Assembly: GCA_037013495.1 (NCBI GenBank)
Contig: CM072811.1
Coordinates: 42,911,452 to 42,975,451, forward strand
Reading direction: 5' to 3'
Length of the DNA: 64,000 bases
DNA from: Hippophae tibetana
Taxonomy: Eukaryota > Streptophyta > Magnoliopsida > Rosales > Elaeagnaceae
Part shown: piece after piece, positions 1 through 13,230 of the stretch
Numbering within the stretch: the first letter of the stretch is position 1
How the letters are laid out: each line of letters starts with the position of its first letter
Position numbers and translations under genes: made by a program
The notes under the pieces: model-generated
What the model was told of the DNA's origin: nothing
The model's database searches: none
What the model saw: only the letters and a program-made list of their open reading frames with translations

Positions 1-615
1 AGAGTTAGAGTCATTGTGGTGTGCTTTGGTAGTTGCAGTGAAGGCATAATAGTTAGTGTCATCATCTTTTGAGTTACTAGCATTGTCCTGCTCACTTTCC
101 ATGTCACTGAGTGTAGCATTAAATGCTTTTCCAAATTTATTTTTATTGTTTGCACAATCTATAGAAATATGACCAAAGCCCCTACAAGTATAGCATCGAG
201 GACTAGTGAGCTTATTTTTCTTACCATCAGAGCTAGGAGGCTTGATTTCCCTTGATTTTTGGTCCCTCGAACAACTAGATTGTCCCTTATTAGATTGAGT
301 TTTTTGTTGACCCTTCATTTTCAGGAACTTCTTCAATTTTAGTGCTAGCGAGACTAATGACTCATCATTTATATCCTCATCACTATCAGAGATATCCATT
401 TTGGAGCTTTTGAATGCCACATCCTTGATTTTCTTGGGACGATCAAGAGAAAGCTCATAGGTTTGGATTGACCCGAAAAGTTCATCAATATTTAGTGTGT
501 CCACATTCTTGCTTTCCTCTATCGCTGTTACTTTCATCTTGTAATCAGTTGTTAAGGAGCTTAGGAGTTTGCGTATCTTATTCCAAGTCACCATGTAGGA
601 AGACAATTTTGACAT
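1..615 (-). CDS. Copia-type retrotransposon gag, partial (runs off left edge)
   Basis: An uninterrupted reading frame runs from an ATG at 615-613 to the window edge, over 200 codons. It carries a CCHC zinc knuckle (CX2CX4HX4C) at about 154-195, the nucleic-acid-binding signature of retroviral-type Gag. Upstream of the knuckle are a segment resembling the conserved helical part of plant Copia Gag (Asn-Lys-Ile-Arg, Ala-Ile-Glu-Glu-Ser-Lys), an acidic DSDED stretch and a Lys-rich stretch. The true N-terminus is missing: the frame begins right after a TTTCAG sequence, so the copy is 5'-truncated or broken. Pol would lie left of the window. It is not a host gene. Confidence 0.75.
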   Translation of the reverse strand, partial: MSKLSSYMVTWNKIRKLLSSLTTDYKMKVTAIEESKNVDTLNIDELFGSIQTYELSLDRPKKIKDVAFKSSKMDISDSDEDINDESLVSLALKLKKFLKMKGQQKTQSNKGQSSCSRDQKSREIKPPSSDGKKNKLTSPRCYTCRGFGHISIDCANNKNKFGKAFNATLSDMESEQDNASNSKDDDTNYYAFTATTKAHHNDSNS

Positions 616-1830
616 CTGAAAGTTTATAAAATATGGACCTGATTAACCTAGAGGGGGATGAATAAGTTATTTTTAATTTTTACAAATTTATAATTTATTA
701 ACCTAAATAAAGCGAACATGCATGCAATCATGTGTAAAAATAAGTACGGAAATAAAAGAATAACACACGATATTTTTAGGTGGAAACAACCTAGGCCACA
801 ACCATGACCTAAGAGGAAAACCACCGGTCTACTGGACCACCTAACATTCCACTATGAAATCAAATGTTCAAGTACAAACTCGGTCTTATGCTACCCTCCC
901 TAGGATACTATCCCAATGTACTTTACTTACGAGCCCTTGCTCTGTTTTCACAGTTTCTAATATTAGCATGAACGGTTTCCAGACCAACGTTCCAATAAGC
1001 TCCCCGTCAATCAGATCGTTCACAAATAATTACAAAAAGATTAGCACAGAAAAACACAAGTGCCCGTGTGTGTTCTAGAACAGATTTAATAATGAATAAT
1101 CCTAACTAGATGATTTAAAACAAATGTCATTTAAACCAAATCAACTAGAATATTTTAGAGCAAAAAGATTACGCTTAATTTCAGTAAAAATAACTTTTTT
1201 AAAATTTAATAATTAAATCAAATAATTATGATCGTTCATAAAATTATTTAATCTAAATACTTAAAAATCTAATCAAGAAGAATTAAATTAATTAATATAA
1301 ATTAAAAGTGTATATATATTAATTATCTTTTCCAACTTACTACTTAACTTTCAATATATATTAATTACCTTCATCACTTCCTGCGTACCTTTTCTCACTT
1401 CCTATATGATTCACTTCCCTGTTACCACACGTTTTTTTTTCTTCTATTCGGCTAATTCAAGGTTTTTTTTTCGGCAGCTTGTAATGTTTCACCACACAAT
1501 TTAACCCTAATATGTCTATATATATATAGATAATTATAATGACCTAGTAGTATTAGGATTAAAATATATTTTGAGCTTAATTTTTCAAAGCCTATAAAAA
1601 AAATTAATATTATAAAACATTATTTTTTTAAAACACATCTAAAAAATAATTTCATAAATTGATTTAAGTTTAAATAAATATTTTAGCACAAAAAATAATT
1701 TCAAATTTATAAACATGTGCTATTAAATGCATGAATGCAATCTTATGTGTCATAGTTATCAAAGATATACTTGAAGTATAATTATCTGGAACTCAAGCAT
1801 TTGTTCGGCTTTTCTTGATAGACTTGATAA
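616..1830. other. Repeat-like spacer between two Copia fragments
   Basis: No gene is supported. A purine run (AGAGGGGGAT at about 644-653) resembling a polypurine tract is followed by moderately GC-rich unclassified sequence to about 1080, probably part of an LTR retroelement. From about 1080 to 1740 the sequence is very AT-rich with no coding signal. A 74-codon frame at 854-1078 has no recognisable domain and I do not call it a gene. Confidence 0.4.
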
Positions 1831-2521
1831 CAGGCCTAAAAACAAGTTTACAGGCAAATATTTTGTCCACGAAAATAGTCAACACTCATAGTCCTTACAA
1901 CATCAATTTGCTCAACCTTCAAGTCAAGACTTGCTGCTAACCCCAGCATAGTACAAATGGGTAATTTTCACAACTGGTGAGAAAATCTCATCAAAATCAA
2001 TTCCTTTTCTTTGGATGAATCCCTTGACAACCAGTCTGGCTTTGTATCGCAGACTGAAATTGTGTTCTTCATGCTTCACCCTAAACACCCATTTGTTTTT
2101 CAAAGCCTTCTTCCCTTTGGGCAGCTTCATTGGCTCAAAAGTTTTATTCTTATGCAAGGACTTCATCTCATCTTGCATGATTTCAATCCATTTTTTTTTT
2201 GGATTCATCATCCATGGCTTCTTCATAACTCTCAGTTTCTCCCTCATTTGTGAAATTTACATACTCATTTAAAGGATATGAGGTAGATGGTCGTCTCACT
2301 TTATAACTTCTTCTCATTGGAATAGAAGAAGCCGTAGGTGTTGGTACTAGATAATTAACATCATTATTTCCCTCATCTTCAGAACCAACTTCTATAGGAG
2401 CATCATCTTCATCAAGTGGATAAACCTGGTCTTCATCTCCAACTTGTGTTGGCACTGAATTTGGAGGAATTAATTCCAAATCTGATAAGTCACCATTGGA
2501 ATTAGGAACATCTTTTTTCAT
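1831..2521 (-). pseudogene. Copia reverse transcriptase N-terminal part, truncated
   Basis: The frame at 2521-2183 is the acidic linker preceding RT. The frame at 2247-1924 contains [21 protein letters not shown] and [10 protein letters not shown], the conserved RT fingers. Similarity continues past the stop to about 1830 (EQIDV block) and then ends, before the YVDD active site. Confidence 0.75.
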
Positions 2522-2656
2522 TTTGATAATATCTTAAATGGTCTCATATTTAACAAATACAACATCACGGCTTCTGATAAGTCTCTTTGCAACCGGATTG
2601 TAAAATCTATAGCCAAATTGATCTTGACCATAACCAATAAAATACACTGTCTTCTT

Positions 2657-3228
2657 TTAGTACAAGTTTGGATCTCTCATCCTTGGGATATGAACAAATA
2701 CTTTGTAGCCAAACACTCGCAAATGATCATAGGAAACATCATTTCCTGACCAAACTTTATCTGAAACATCCATCTTAAGAGGAGTACAGGGTGAAAGATT
2801 CAACACATGTGCAACTGTGAGTATGACTTCACCCCCGAAAGTTTTAGGCAACTTTGCATTTGAGAGTAGACATTTGACTTTCTCCATTAAAGTTCTGTTT
2901 ATCCTCTCAGCTAAGCCATTTAACTGTGGTGTCTTTGGAGGTGTCATATGATGCCGAATACCATGCTTTTTGCAGTAAGCATGAAAATGTCTTGTGTATT
3001 CTCCACCATTGTTTGTTCGGATGCACTTCAGCTTCTTCCCAGTCTGTCTCTTAACTGAGGCATGGAATCTTTGAAGACATCTAGCACCTGATCCTTTGTC
3101 TTCAAAAGATATACCCACGTCTTCCTTGAATGATCATCAATGAAAGTCACTAAATATTGAGCACCACCAAGTGACTTTGGAATTGGTCCACACAAATATG
3201 AATGAATCAAATCTAAAATATTATTCAT
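2657..3228 (-). pseudogene. Copia integrase core, broken, catalytic Asp replaced
   Basis: Two overlapping frames carry the integrase core. The first has FIDDHSRKTWVYLL (first catalytic Asp). The second has CIRTNNGGEYT, where the family has Asp in place of the first Asn of the NN pair, followed by GLAERINRTLMEK with the catalytic Glu. A frameshift between the halves and the Asp-to-Asn change mean no active enzyme. Confidence 0.7.
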
Positions 3229-3887
3229 TTTGGAAGGAGGGAAACTCTTGAAAGCAATTCATGTTTTGCTTTCCTAATAGACAATTAACACATTTTTCCA
3301 ACTGTACTTCATCCATTTCGTGTGGTATCTTCTTCCTGGCTAGGTTTGTCATACCTTTTTTACCCATGTGATTGAGTCTCCTATGCCATAATTCAGTTGC
3401 TCTGTCTTTCTCCACGGCATTTACTGTGTCAGTGGAGAACTTTGCTTGCATTATATATAGAGTTGTATGCATTTCACCTCTAGCCACTACTAAGGAGCTT
3501 TTTGTAAGTTTCCATTTGTCATAAATGAAAGAGCTGTAATATCTTTTATTTGCAAGTTTGCGTACAAAGATCAAATTCAAGCGCATATTTGGAATATGCC
3601 TGACATCCTTTAGAAATAGTCTGGTTCCATTCTCTATTTCTAAGAAAACATCTCCTCTGCCAACAACCTTTTGACATGCCTTCATTTCTCATTCTAACAA
3701 CACCAAAACTTCCAGGTGTGTACGATGAGAAAATTTTTCTACATGATGTAACGTGAACTGTAGCACCACTATCAATCACCCAGTTGGTGTCGTGTGATGC
3801 AAGATTGACAAAATCTTCATCATAAACGATATTGAACTCGTCTATGGTATTTGTTTGCTCATCATTACTGTTGTCGTCTTTCTTCAC
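3221..3887 (-). pseudogene. Copia protease and GAG-pre-integrase domains, broken
   Basis: The aspartic protease motif (WVIDSGATVHVTS) lies near 3790-3740. A second, overlapping frame (3685-3221) contains the pre-integrase zinc-binding pattern LWHRRLNHMG...CVNCLLGK. The two overlap in different frames, which marks a frameshift in the polyprotein. Confidence 0.75.
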
Positions 3888-4158
3888 TATGTTGCCTTTG
3901 TACGTTTCCTATTCCTTCTTGAACACCCGAAAAAATTTCTTGATGTGACCCTTCCTCTTACAATGATGGCATTCAACATTGGCAATTTTTTTTATTTGCC
4001 TTTGCTCTTGCTTCTGGGTTTTTGTTCTCTGTACTGTCTCTTTTCTTTGGACTCTATGATAAGGGTTTGTACTTCTGAATCTCTTTCCCTGTTCTATTTC
4101 TCATATGACAACAAGGATTTTACAACAACTTTAAACTCCATCTTGTCTTTTGCATAAG

Positions 4159-4636
4159 TCAGAGTTGTTGTGAGATGAGTATATAATGATGGTAGTGATG
4201 CAATAACATCACAACTTTCTCTTCATCGCTGAAACTCATATTAAATCTTGTTAAGTGAGAAAGCTTACTGTTGAAATCGCTAACGTGCTGCATCATGCTC
4301 ACATTATCTTTCTTCCTCATCTGATATAGCTCCTTCCACAAATAAAATTTATTGAAAATGTTTTTTAACATGTACACGTTTTTTAGAGTCTCTCATGTTT
4401 CTTTAGCAGTATTGCAATTTTTTGATTCAATATGAGAGATTTAGGCGGATTATACTAGCTACAATCTCATCTATTTCCTCCCACTGTTCCTCAGTGACGA
4501 TTTCTGCCTTCTTTTCTTTCCTCAGCAACGCCTTATAGACATTCTGTTGAATGAGAATATCCTTCCTCCTCCTTTTCCATAAAGAGAAATTATTATTGTC
4601 ATTAAATTTCTCAATATTTACCTTCTCGCTTGACAT
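4159..4636 (-). pseudogene. Copia Gag (UBN2-type), broken
   Basis: The minus-strand start reads MSSEKVNIEKFNDNN, a typical Copia Gag N-terminus, followed by a Trp-Glu-Glu-Ile-Asp helix. A second frame at 4377-4159 (KLYQMRK..., DFNSKLSHLT-like) continues Gag, so a frameshift separates the two. The protein would coat the retroelement RNA; it is not functional as found. Confidence 0.7.
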
Positions 4637-4755
4637 TTTTTTCTGTAAATAAATACGCCCTGGACCTAATAAAATCTTTTCTAATGTGGCAGATCAGTCT
4701 ATGCTACAACCACAAAGCATATTAAGAATTTTACTAGACCAACTCCGATACCAAT

Positions 4756-5225
4756 TGTTAGACATAAAGGGTAAAAATAAAATAAATTCAACAGAGTAAA
4801 ATACTGGCACCGAAAATTTAACGTGATTCACCCTTTAATTTGGGTTAAGTCTATGGGACAAACTCCGAAAAATATTTCTTCCACTAATAAAATTAATGTG
4901 TACAAAGTAAGAGACAATACAACAAATTGAGATAAACCCAAAATTGTGCCACACAAGTATTTCTCAAACTCACTATTTTGTCACTCTCTTTTTAGAAAAA
5001 TATCCTAATATTTTTCTAAGATATTCTCTCTCACTCTCTTACATACATAACACTATTTTTATTTAAAGAAATTGTTCTTTTGACTTTGCTTTACTTATCT
5101 TCTATTGGTGTGTTGATGTATCTCTAAGGCAAAGACATTGCCTATTCCTTATGTGGTCAATTAACTAACCAAATTTTAGCCACAAAAATATTAGAGATAT
5201 TTGTCAAATGTGATTGTACTTAACA
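4756..5225 (-). repeat. 5' LTR of the truncated Copia element
   Basis: About 470 bp with matching inverted ends: TGTTAG at 4756 and TTAACA at 5220-5225. The minus-strand primer-binding site (GGTATCGGAG, a variant of the initiator-Met tRNA site) adjoins the inner end. No second LTR copy was seen to the left, so the 3' half of the element is lost. Confidence 0.75.
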
Positions 5226-5772
5226 TTTTTATTTTCTTTCCCTTCCAGTTGGGAGATAACTACACAAATTTCCATCCCTATAAAGACCCACCAAGCAATT
5301 TTTTATTTGGCTCGAAGTATCTAATGGGAAAAGTTAAAATAACACAAAATTATTCCATGAGAACTAAAAGAGTTAAGTCATTAATATGAACGGAACTACT
5401 TTTGAACAATGGAAGAAGATTATAAAGAAATATAAAGAAAGAACGACTAAATAAAATGAACTTAACTAAGAATAAGAAGATATGAGATGAAAAAGAATTT
5501 ACTTTCTTCCAATAACATTGAAGCAGATATTTCCTGTAAAAAAAAATGTACAAACAAGCTTCTAGTTACGGTTATGTTGATTTTTAGAATGCAACAAAAG
5601 CTGGATGTCTGAATGTTTATAGTTCACTTCAACAAATATAATTTTGCATCCTCCTAGAATTTATTTTTTTGGAATTTTCCCCTTGTTCTCTTTTGCAGGA
5701 TATATGTCAATAAATATTATTTATTTAGAAAGCCCAGCATCATTCTTTTTTTCTTCTCTTTTTTACCTGCAG
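5226..5772. other. Intron or flanking sequence upstream of the receptor-kinase exons
   Basis: AT-rich sequence without coding content. It ends in a pyrimidine-rich tract and a CTGCAG splice acceptor at 5772. No exon for the kinase glycine-rich loop or catalytic lysine is present here. Confidence 0.5.
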
Positions 5773-7655
<1,883 letters not shown>

Positions 7656-9407
7656 GAAAAAACATTGGAATTTCAGAGGTGTCTTATTTTTGTACATTAA
7701 TATGGAAAAATCTTATTTGGCTTTCTCTCTCCTGATATATGTACAGTTTATTAGAATGGATTTTGTAAGAAAAGAAAAGAATTATACTGCTTTGAATATT
7801 CTCTTCATTTTGTTGTAAAGCTGTAATACCTTAGATAAAAGTAATTGACGATACTTTTAGCCGTTAAAAACCCAAATATAACCTATAAGATAATATTTTA
7901 AGTTTTTTTTGGAGGTATGTCTTTATATTTATGTCTTAATAATTTCCTTGCCTTTTTCTATTTAACGTTTACTTTGAATTAATAAGTTTTTATTTATGGA
8001 ATAAGTAAAGGAATATATTTGATTCTGATTTGTGGGTTAAATAATTAATTTTGAAATTCCATCAAGTATAATTAAATATAATCTTATTGATCGAGTAGTT
8101 AATAAATAATTTTTTATAGGATCTATAAGTAGATATAGATTTTAAGTAAATTAGAAGTTAAATTTTTTTTATATAATATTAGTGAAAAGTTTGATATTAT
8201 AATTCGAATTGAGAGTTTTTTATTCTGATACCAGAACAAGTTTATTATATTATTATTATGGAACGAGGATACATAATCATAATTTCTATATACAAATATA
8301 ATTGATAATACAAAATAACTAAACTAACCCTAGTTTTAACATTAGTTATCCATTAAAAAAAAAAAAACAATTGATATATAAAAGTGAAATTTCGTTGCGA
8401 GGAAAGGGGAAATTATCTTTGTCATTCTCTGTAGAATATGAATCATTAACATGTATAATTTCTTCCTTGTATTAACTGAAAATATACATCGTCTAAGGAC
8501 AAGTTATCATTAGTACAAAAATGTTATGACCAAAAAAAATATTGGTACTAAAAATATTACATTCTTGAGTTTAAAGAAAAATAAAGTTCTAACAAGTTGG
8601 TACAAAATGTGGTCTGATTTGATTTGATCCGTTGAAAGTGCATTTTACTCAAGTATGTTGCTGCTAAATCATTTTCGTAATTGTTCTCCTGGAATCACTT
8701 ATATTAATGGAGATTAGTCTATTACTATAATTTGGTTCTTAATTCTTAGTTTCTCATCAGAATATTGTACAAATTAATAAATTGTATGCACAAGTAAATA
8801 AAGACAATTGTAAATTTGTATGATGTATAAATAACACGAACAATCCAATCTTAAAAAATTAACTTTTAAAGAATGTAAATCTCATAAGATTTATAAATAT
8901 TATACTTTAAATATTTTTTAATTAATATGAAATATTCTTTTTATAAGGTAATAACAACCTCATGGCTAAATAAGTAATAACATTGTGTCAACCGTGGATT
9001 CAGTCTAATGCAGAAAACAGAAAGAGCAACATATATTAAATATATCTTAATAGTTGAACAACAAATCAAACCCATCTTAAGTTCTTAACAATTGAACCAC
9101 AAACGATGTGTTAGTTAGCAGCAAAACACTCACTAACTCCAACAGAAAATCCCATACAAAATTTACCAACTTACGATCTTTTTTAATCTAGATAACTTCA
9201 AAATCCGATCCAGTTCTTCCAACCTAGAACATTGAAAAAGTTGGCAGAATAACAAAAGCCAAAATAGATCTCCAAAAATAATCTCATTATCTAGCAAGAC
9301 AAGGACAGAATTTCATGACTTTCTTTTCACATCTTTGGGGGGTGGAGTTAAAATGTAACTCAAACCTCAGCTAGAACTGATGCTGCTAACACAGAATAAA
9401 ACAACAC
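7656..9407. other. 3' UTR of the receptor kinase and AT-rich intergenic DNA
   Basis: The first 150-200 bp are likely the kinase 3' UTR. The rest is AT-rich with no coding pattern. The segment adjoining 9408 probably holds the 3' UTR of the oppositely oriented B3 gene; the two genes are convergent. Confidence 0.5.
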
Positions 9408-11890
9408 CTACGCTTTCTTTCTAAACAATTTTGGTGCAAGTTTTCTTCTAGATTTCCTAGGAACAGATTTGTCCTTGTCCTCCTCAGTAGAGTCAATCTC
9501 ATTTGAGTCATTTGCTTTACCTGCTTTGCCTTTCATTTTCGGTTTTTGAGAAACCTGATCATTCTTAGTAGGACTAGTATCTTCTTTCAGCTCTGTGTTA
9601 TCATCTTTTTTAAGCTTGGTAGATTTCTTTGACTTCTTCATCTGATTTGATTTCAATTCTGGCTTTTGAAGCATTGACTTTTTCTTAGTGCTCACAATAT
9701 TTTCTTCCTTGGTCATTCCTTCTTGACTTTCATGAGTTGAAACTGTGGATGCTCTAACTATATAGACCTACAAAACAGAATCTTGGTGAACTCATTGACC
9801 ATATAGAACTCCCAAAAGAAGCAAAGTGGAAAAAAACTTTCTAGTTTCTGAATTATAACTAGAATTAAACTAGAGCTTGAATTTAGAATTGGCCTAAACA
9901 TGGTTTCTATTAAGGTACGGTGTGTTTACCTTGAATCTTGTGGGTTCAACCAACTCAAACACAACCGCATCACCATCATCCAACTTGTGTTCTAACGCAA
10001 ATGCCCTCCAACCACCACTAAGCCCAGTTCTTTTGCCAATGTAGATGGCCTCATATTCTTTTCCAGTTTCATCTTCTAATTCCATATGAACTACAGATGC
10101 AGGAAGATGATTCTCACAAAACTTCGTAGGAAGGCCCTTTAAAATCAAACGCAAAGGAAACATACGGATTAGAAAAATCAAGCTAATATAGAAAACCGTC
10201 TATTTATCTAAACACACAAGTTAATACAAGTGTCAGTTTAGATGAGTTGTTTAAAATGAAATAGTTTGATTAAAAGTGATTCCAAGAGAAGTAATTCGTA
10301 AAGGAAACATACGGATTAGAAAAATCAAACTAACATAAGAAACCGTCTATTTATCTGAACACACAAGTTAATATAAGTGTCAGTTTAGACGAGTTGTTTA
10401 AAATGAAATAGTTTGGTTAAAAATGCTTTCAAGAGAAGCAATTACATGTTTTGCATAAAATTGTATAAGTGGTGCTATAGTAATTATTTCAAGAATGGAG
10501 TAATCATCCAAAGAACCAAAGCAATGTAGGTACTTCTACAAAAGACACTAATAATGTTTCTCAATTTTTTTTAAAGAAATTCATTGCAAAGCACCCTAAA
10601 ACTGTTTTAGGCTATTTGAAAGCACTTGCAATTCAAAAGAGAAGCAGTTCTTAACGGCCCTAATTTTGATGAAGCATTTCAGGAAGACCAGGCAATTGTA
10701 TAAATTGTATTCCTTCTGTGACTGACTACTCACCAACCAGAAACAACTATAAACATGAGACCGAACCATTGATTTGACAAATGATGGATTTTCTGATTGT
10801 AGATTGCTTTGTAGTTTTTCTGCAGCTTTAAGAGCAGCAATTCTTTCTTCATATGATGCTGCTTTAACTTCCTCTATTGGCCTTGCAAGATAGCTAAAAA
10901 TCTCACAAATTTAATGCTCATCCACTATGAGAAACCAAAAATAAAACAAATGACTGCACCAAAAAACTTAACTCCACCTTCCCCATGAAGATGAACTCAT
11001 TCTCGATCTTTTTCTCAAAGATGGAAGGTCTGCAATATCAATCTGTAAATAACAGTATGAGTTTATTTATTTTCCCTGAACTAAACTTTCCATCTCAGAC
11101 TTAAGAAACTAGAAAGTAACTGGAAATCCAAAATCACATGTAACGTAAGATCATCATAAACATTCTTGTTATAGACCTAAATTTCAAAATGAGCATTTCT
11201 ATATGCATCATAACAACAACTTATGTGATAGAGAATAATTGGATAAAGACAATTGAACCCACTTTTCTTAAATCTGTAGTTGCATGACACCTCAGTGGTT
11301 CACCAAATATCATTACTAAAACAATTGTTAAAAAAATTACTACTTACATCATCCCTATACGAAGGAGAAGGATTGCGAGCTCTTGAGGAGCGTCTTAACT
11401 CTAACGTGCAAATATCCATAGCTTTGGGTTTTGAAAGATGTCTCTGCACCACAAAACAAAATGTCAACGAAGTAACTTAAAAAGAAGACATTCTCAGTTA
11501 TTGTTAAATCCAGAAATACCTGCGTCTTCTTCTCAGAGTTTGCGACTTCTTTCAGACTTTTTGAAATCTCTGTTATTCCCAAATCCTTTAGCCCAAAATT
11601 AAACAAAACTAGGTTAAAAAAGACAGAAAGCTCAAGTAATGACAATGCAATTAATATTCTTACTTCAATTAGTTTAGGAGGTGATTCAAATTACAATAAT
11701 GTGAATTTTATCGTATTGCAGTTATAGATTCAAAAAATGTTTTTAAGCCAAAATAAATTTCAACGAATTAATCACAACACAAATAAAGTTCAAAAAGTAG
11801 AAAATATAAATCTAAAACCTGAAATCTCTTCTTGTTTTCTTCAATGCGTTGCTTTCGAGCCTCTTCGTACGTGCAGCCATTGGTAGTCAT
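9408..11890 (-). CDS. B3-domain DNA-binding protein (At5g42700/At3g19184 type)
   Basis: Seven exons on the minus strand join in frame with GT-AG borders: 11890-11819, 11585-11520, 11443-11348, 11042-10978, 10893-10734, 10136-9930, 9767-9408. The product is 341 aa. Residues about 1-130 are charged, starting MTTNGCTYEEARKQRI, with the conserved SSSSWGSYLARPIEE(V) segment. The B3 DNA-binding fold spans about 135-230: NPSFVKSMVRSHVYSCFWL, GLPTKFCENHLP, WRAFALEHKLDDGDAVVFEL. The tail (about 240-341) is Lys/Ser/Glu-rich and ends RRKLAPKLFRKKA, likely nuclear-localising. Plant B3 proteins bind DNA in the nucleus; targets of this subfamily are poorly defined and nothing here specifies them. The gene looks intact. 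It is convergent with the receptor kinase. The fifth intron (10137-10733) carries a tandem duplication. Confidence 0.88.
10151..10444. repeat. 147-bp tandem duplication in an intron of the B3 gene
   Basis: Copy 1 (10151-10297) and copy 2 (10298-10444) both begin with G(C/T)AAAGGAAACATACGGATT and share the whole length with scattered substitutions. Copy 1 starts only 15 bp inside the intron, just past the exon edge at 10136. Confidence 0.85.
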
Positions 11891-12108
11891 TTTTTGCTTG
11901 ATGAAAGTACAAAAACGCAGAAACTTGGAATATTTGATTTGGGAATTGTAGAAACCTCAAAGATACAGAGTCTCTGTTCATGGGTTTCCAAAAAATACAT
12001 TAACTTTGTCGAAAGCTAAAAGTATGGAAAATAATACATGTGCATTTACACTCTTTAAACGGGGATGACCTTTTAAGCCGACTGAGAAGATAAAAAAGCT
12101 CACAGCTT

Positions 12109-12411
12109 TTACACTCTTTGCCTCAATAGAAACCTAATTAATTCAACTCTTTGAGCTAGCCATTCATCATCTGTTCGGTCCTCGTTGATGAAAAAGAATC
12201 CGCCCTTTTGACATTCAAACCCGTTCTTCCAGTCTTCCATTAAATACCTATGACCACATTTATGGGATTTTGTAAATAATGGCCATTTTTTTAAAAAAAT
12301 GAGTAACATTGTATTAAATTTTAACAATAGATTCTTCCTATGTGCCTGCACAAAGTTGTTGTAAACAACGTTTTTAAAGAAACAAAAAAAAACTTTTAGA
12401 ACTTTAATCAC
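12109..12411 (-). CDS. Hypothetical short frame, possible gene fragment
   Basis: A 100-codon minus-strand frame ending 219 bp upstream of the B3 gene start. The first half is Phe/Lys-rich and looks like translated AT-rich DNA. The second half (from about 12270, KCGHRYLMEDWKNGFECQKGG then DRTDDEWLAQRVELIRFLL) has a more protein-like composition with Cys and His. It may be a decayed terminal exon. I do not recognise the family and assign no function. Confidence 0.25.
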   Translation of the reverse strand: MIKVLKVFFCFFKNVVYNNFVQAHRKNLLLKFNTMLLIFLKKWPLFTKSHKCGHRYLMEDWKNGFECQKGGFFFINEDRTDDEWLAQRVELIRFLLRQRV

Positions 12412-13076
12412 CCTTCTCTCCCAATCCTATTTTACTTTATCACTTTCGATGCAAATATTTTGACAATGTTTGGTAGAGGATAGAGTAAAAGAAAATAGTA
12501 TTATTATTATATTGTTTATTTTTATTATTAAAATTAAAAAAAAATTAATATTTATAACTGAAATGAGATAAAAAATATTATATATTATTTTAATATATTT
12601 ATATTTAATAAAATTTAAATAATATTTGTTATTTTTTCGTTAGAAAAAATATATTATTAAAATTATTATTTTTCTAAATAATTATTACTTAAGAATAAAA
12701 TACATTATTAAAATTATTATTTTTTCTAAATAAGATTTAGGATTTGTGGTTTGAGTTTTAGAATTTAGGATTTAAGATATAGAGTATATGATTTAAGGTT
12801 TAAAATTTATGCTTATATTTATGGGTTTAATGTTAAAATTATTATTTTTCTGAATAAGAATTAAGATTAAAATTATTATTTTTCTAAATAAAATTTAAGA
12901 TTTAAGGTTTTGGGTTTTAGGATTTAAGATATAGGGTATATGTTTTAGCAGTTTTGAGTTTATGATTTATGGTTATATTTAAGGTTGAGATAAAATTGAA
13001 ATTAAAATTTAATATTAGAATAGAATCATGATTATTAAGGAGGAGGATGAAATCATAATTCCTAAGGTTGTCTTTT

Positions 13077-13230
13077 AAGAATTGATTCTATTTCATTTTC
13101 AATAATTCATTATCTTTTAGAAATTGATTCTATTTCATTTTCAATAATTCATTATCTTTTAGAAATTGATTCTATTTCATTTTCAATAATTCATTATCTT
13201 TTAAGAATTGATTATATTCCATTTTCAATT
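13077..13230. repeat. 42-bp tandem repeat, about 3.6 copies
   Basis: Units begin at 13077, 13119, 13161 and 13203 and contain GATTCTATTTCATTTTCAAT followed by AATTCATTATCTTTT. The first three are nearly identical and the fourth is partial and diverged. Confidence 0.9.

Larger units (their letters stand above)
1831..5225 (-). mobile_element. Truncated Ty1/Copia retrotransposon, one LTR only
   Basis: Read on the minus strand the order is LTR (5225-4756), primer-binding site (about 4755-4741), gag (4636-4159), protease (about 3887-3740), GAG-pre-integrase, integrase, then the start of reverse transcriptase, which decays near 1830. That is the Copia order (integrase before RT). The distal RT, RNase H and 3' LTR are absent. 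Several frameshifts break the polyprotein. It sits just upstream of the receptor-kinase exons, plausibly in an intron of that gene. Confidence 0.85.

Noticed and set aside
854..1078. A 74-codon frame as a small gene
   Set aside because: No domain, repeat-like context, and no sign of splice or conservation patterns.
12720..12960. Telomere-like TTTAGG strings
   Set aside because: Units are irregular and mixed with other AT-rich words; no array of TTTAGGG.
13077..13230. Evenly spaced repeats as a possible CRISPR-like array
   Set aside because: They are contiguous tandem copies with no unique spacers, in a plant genome.
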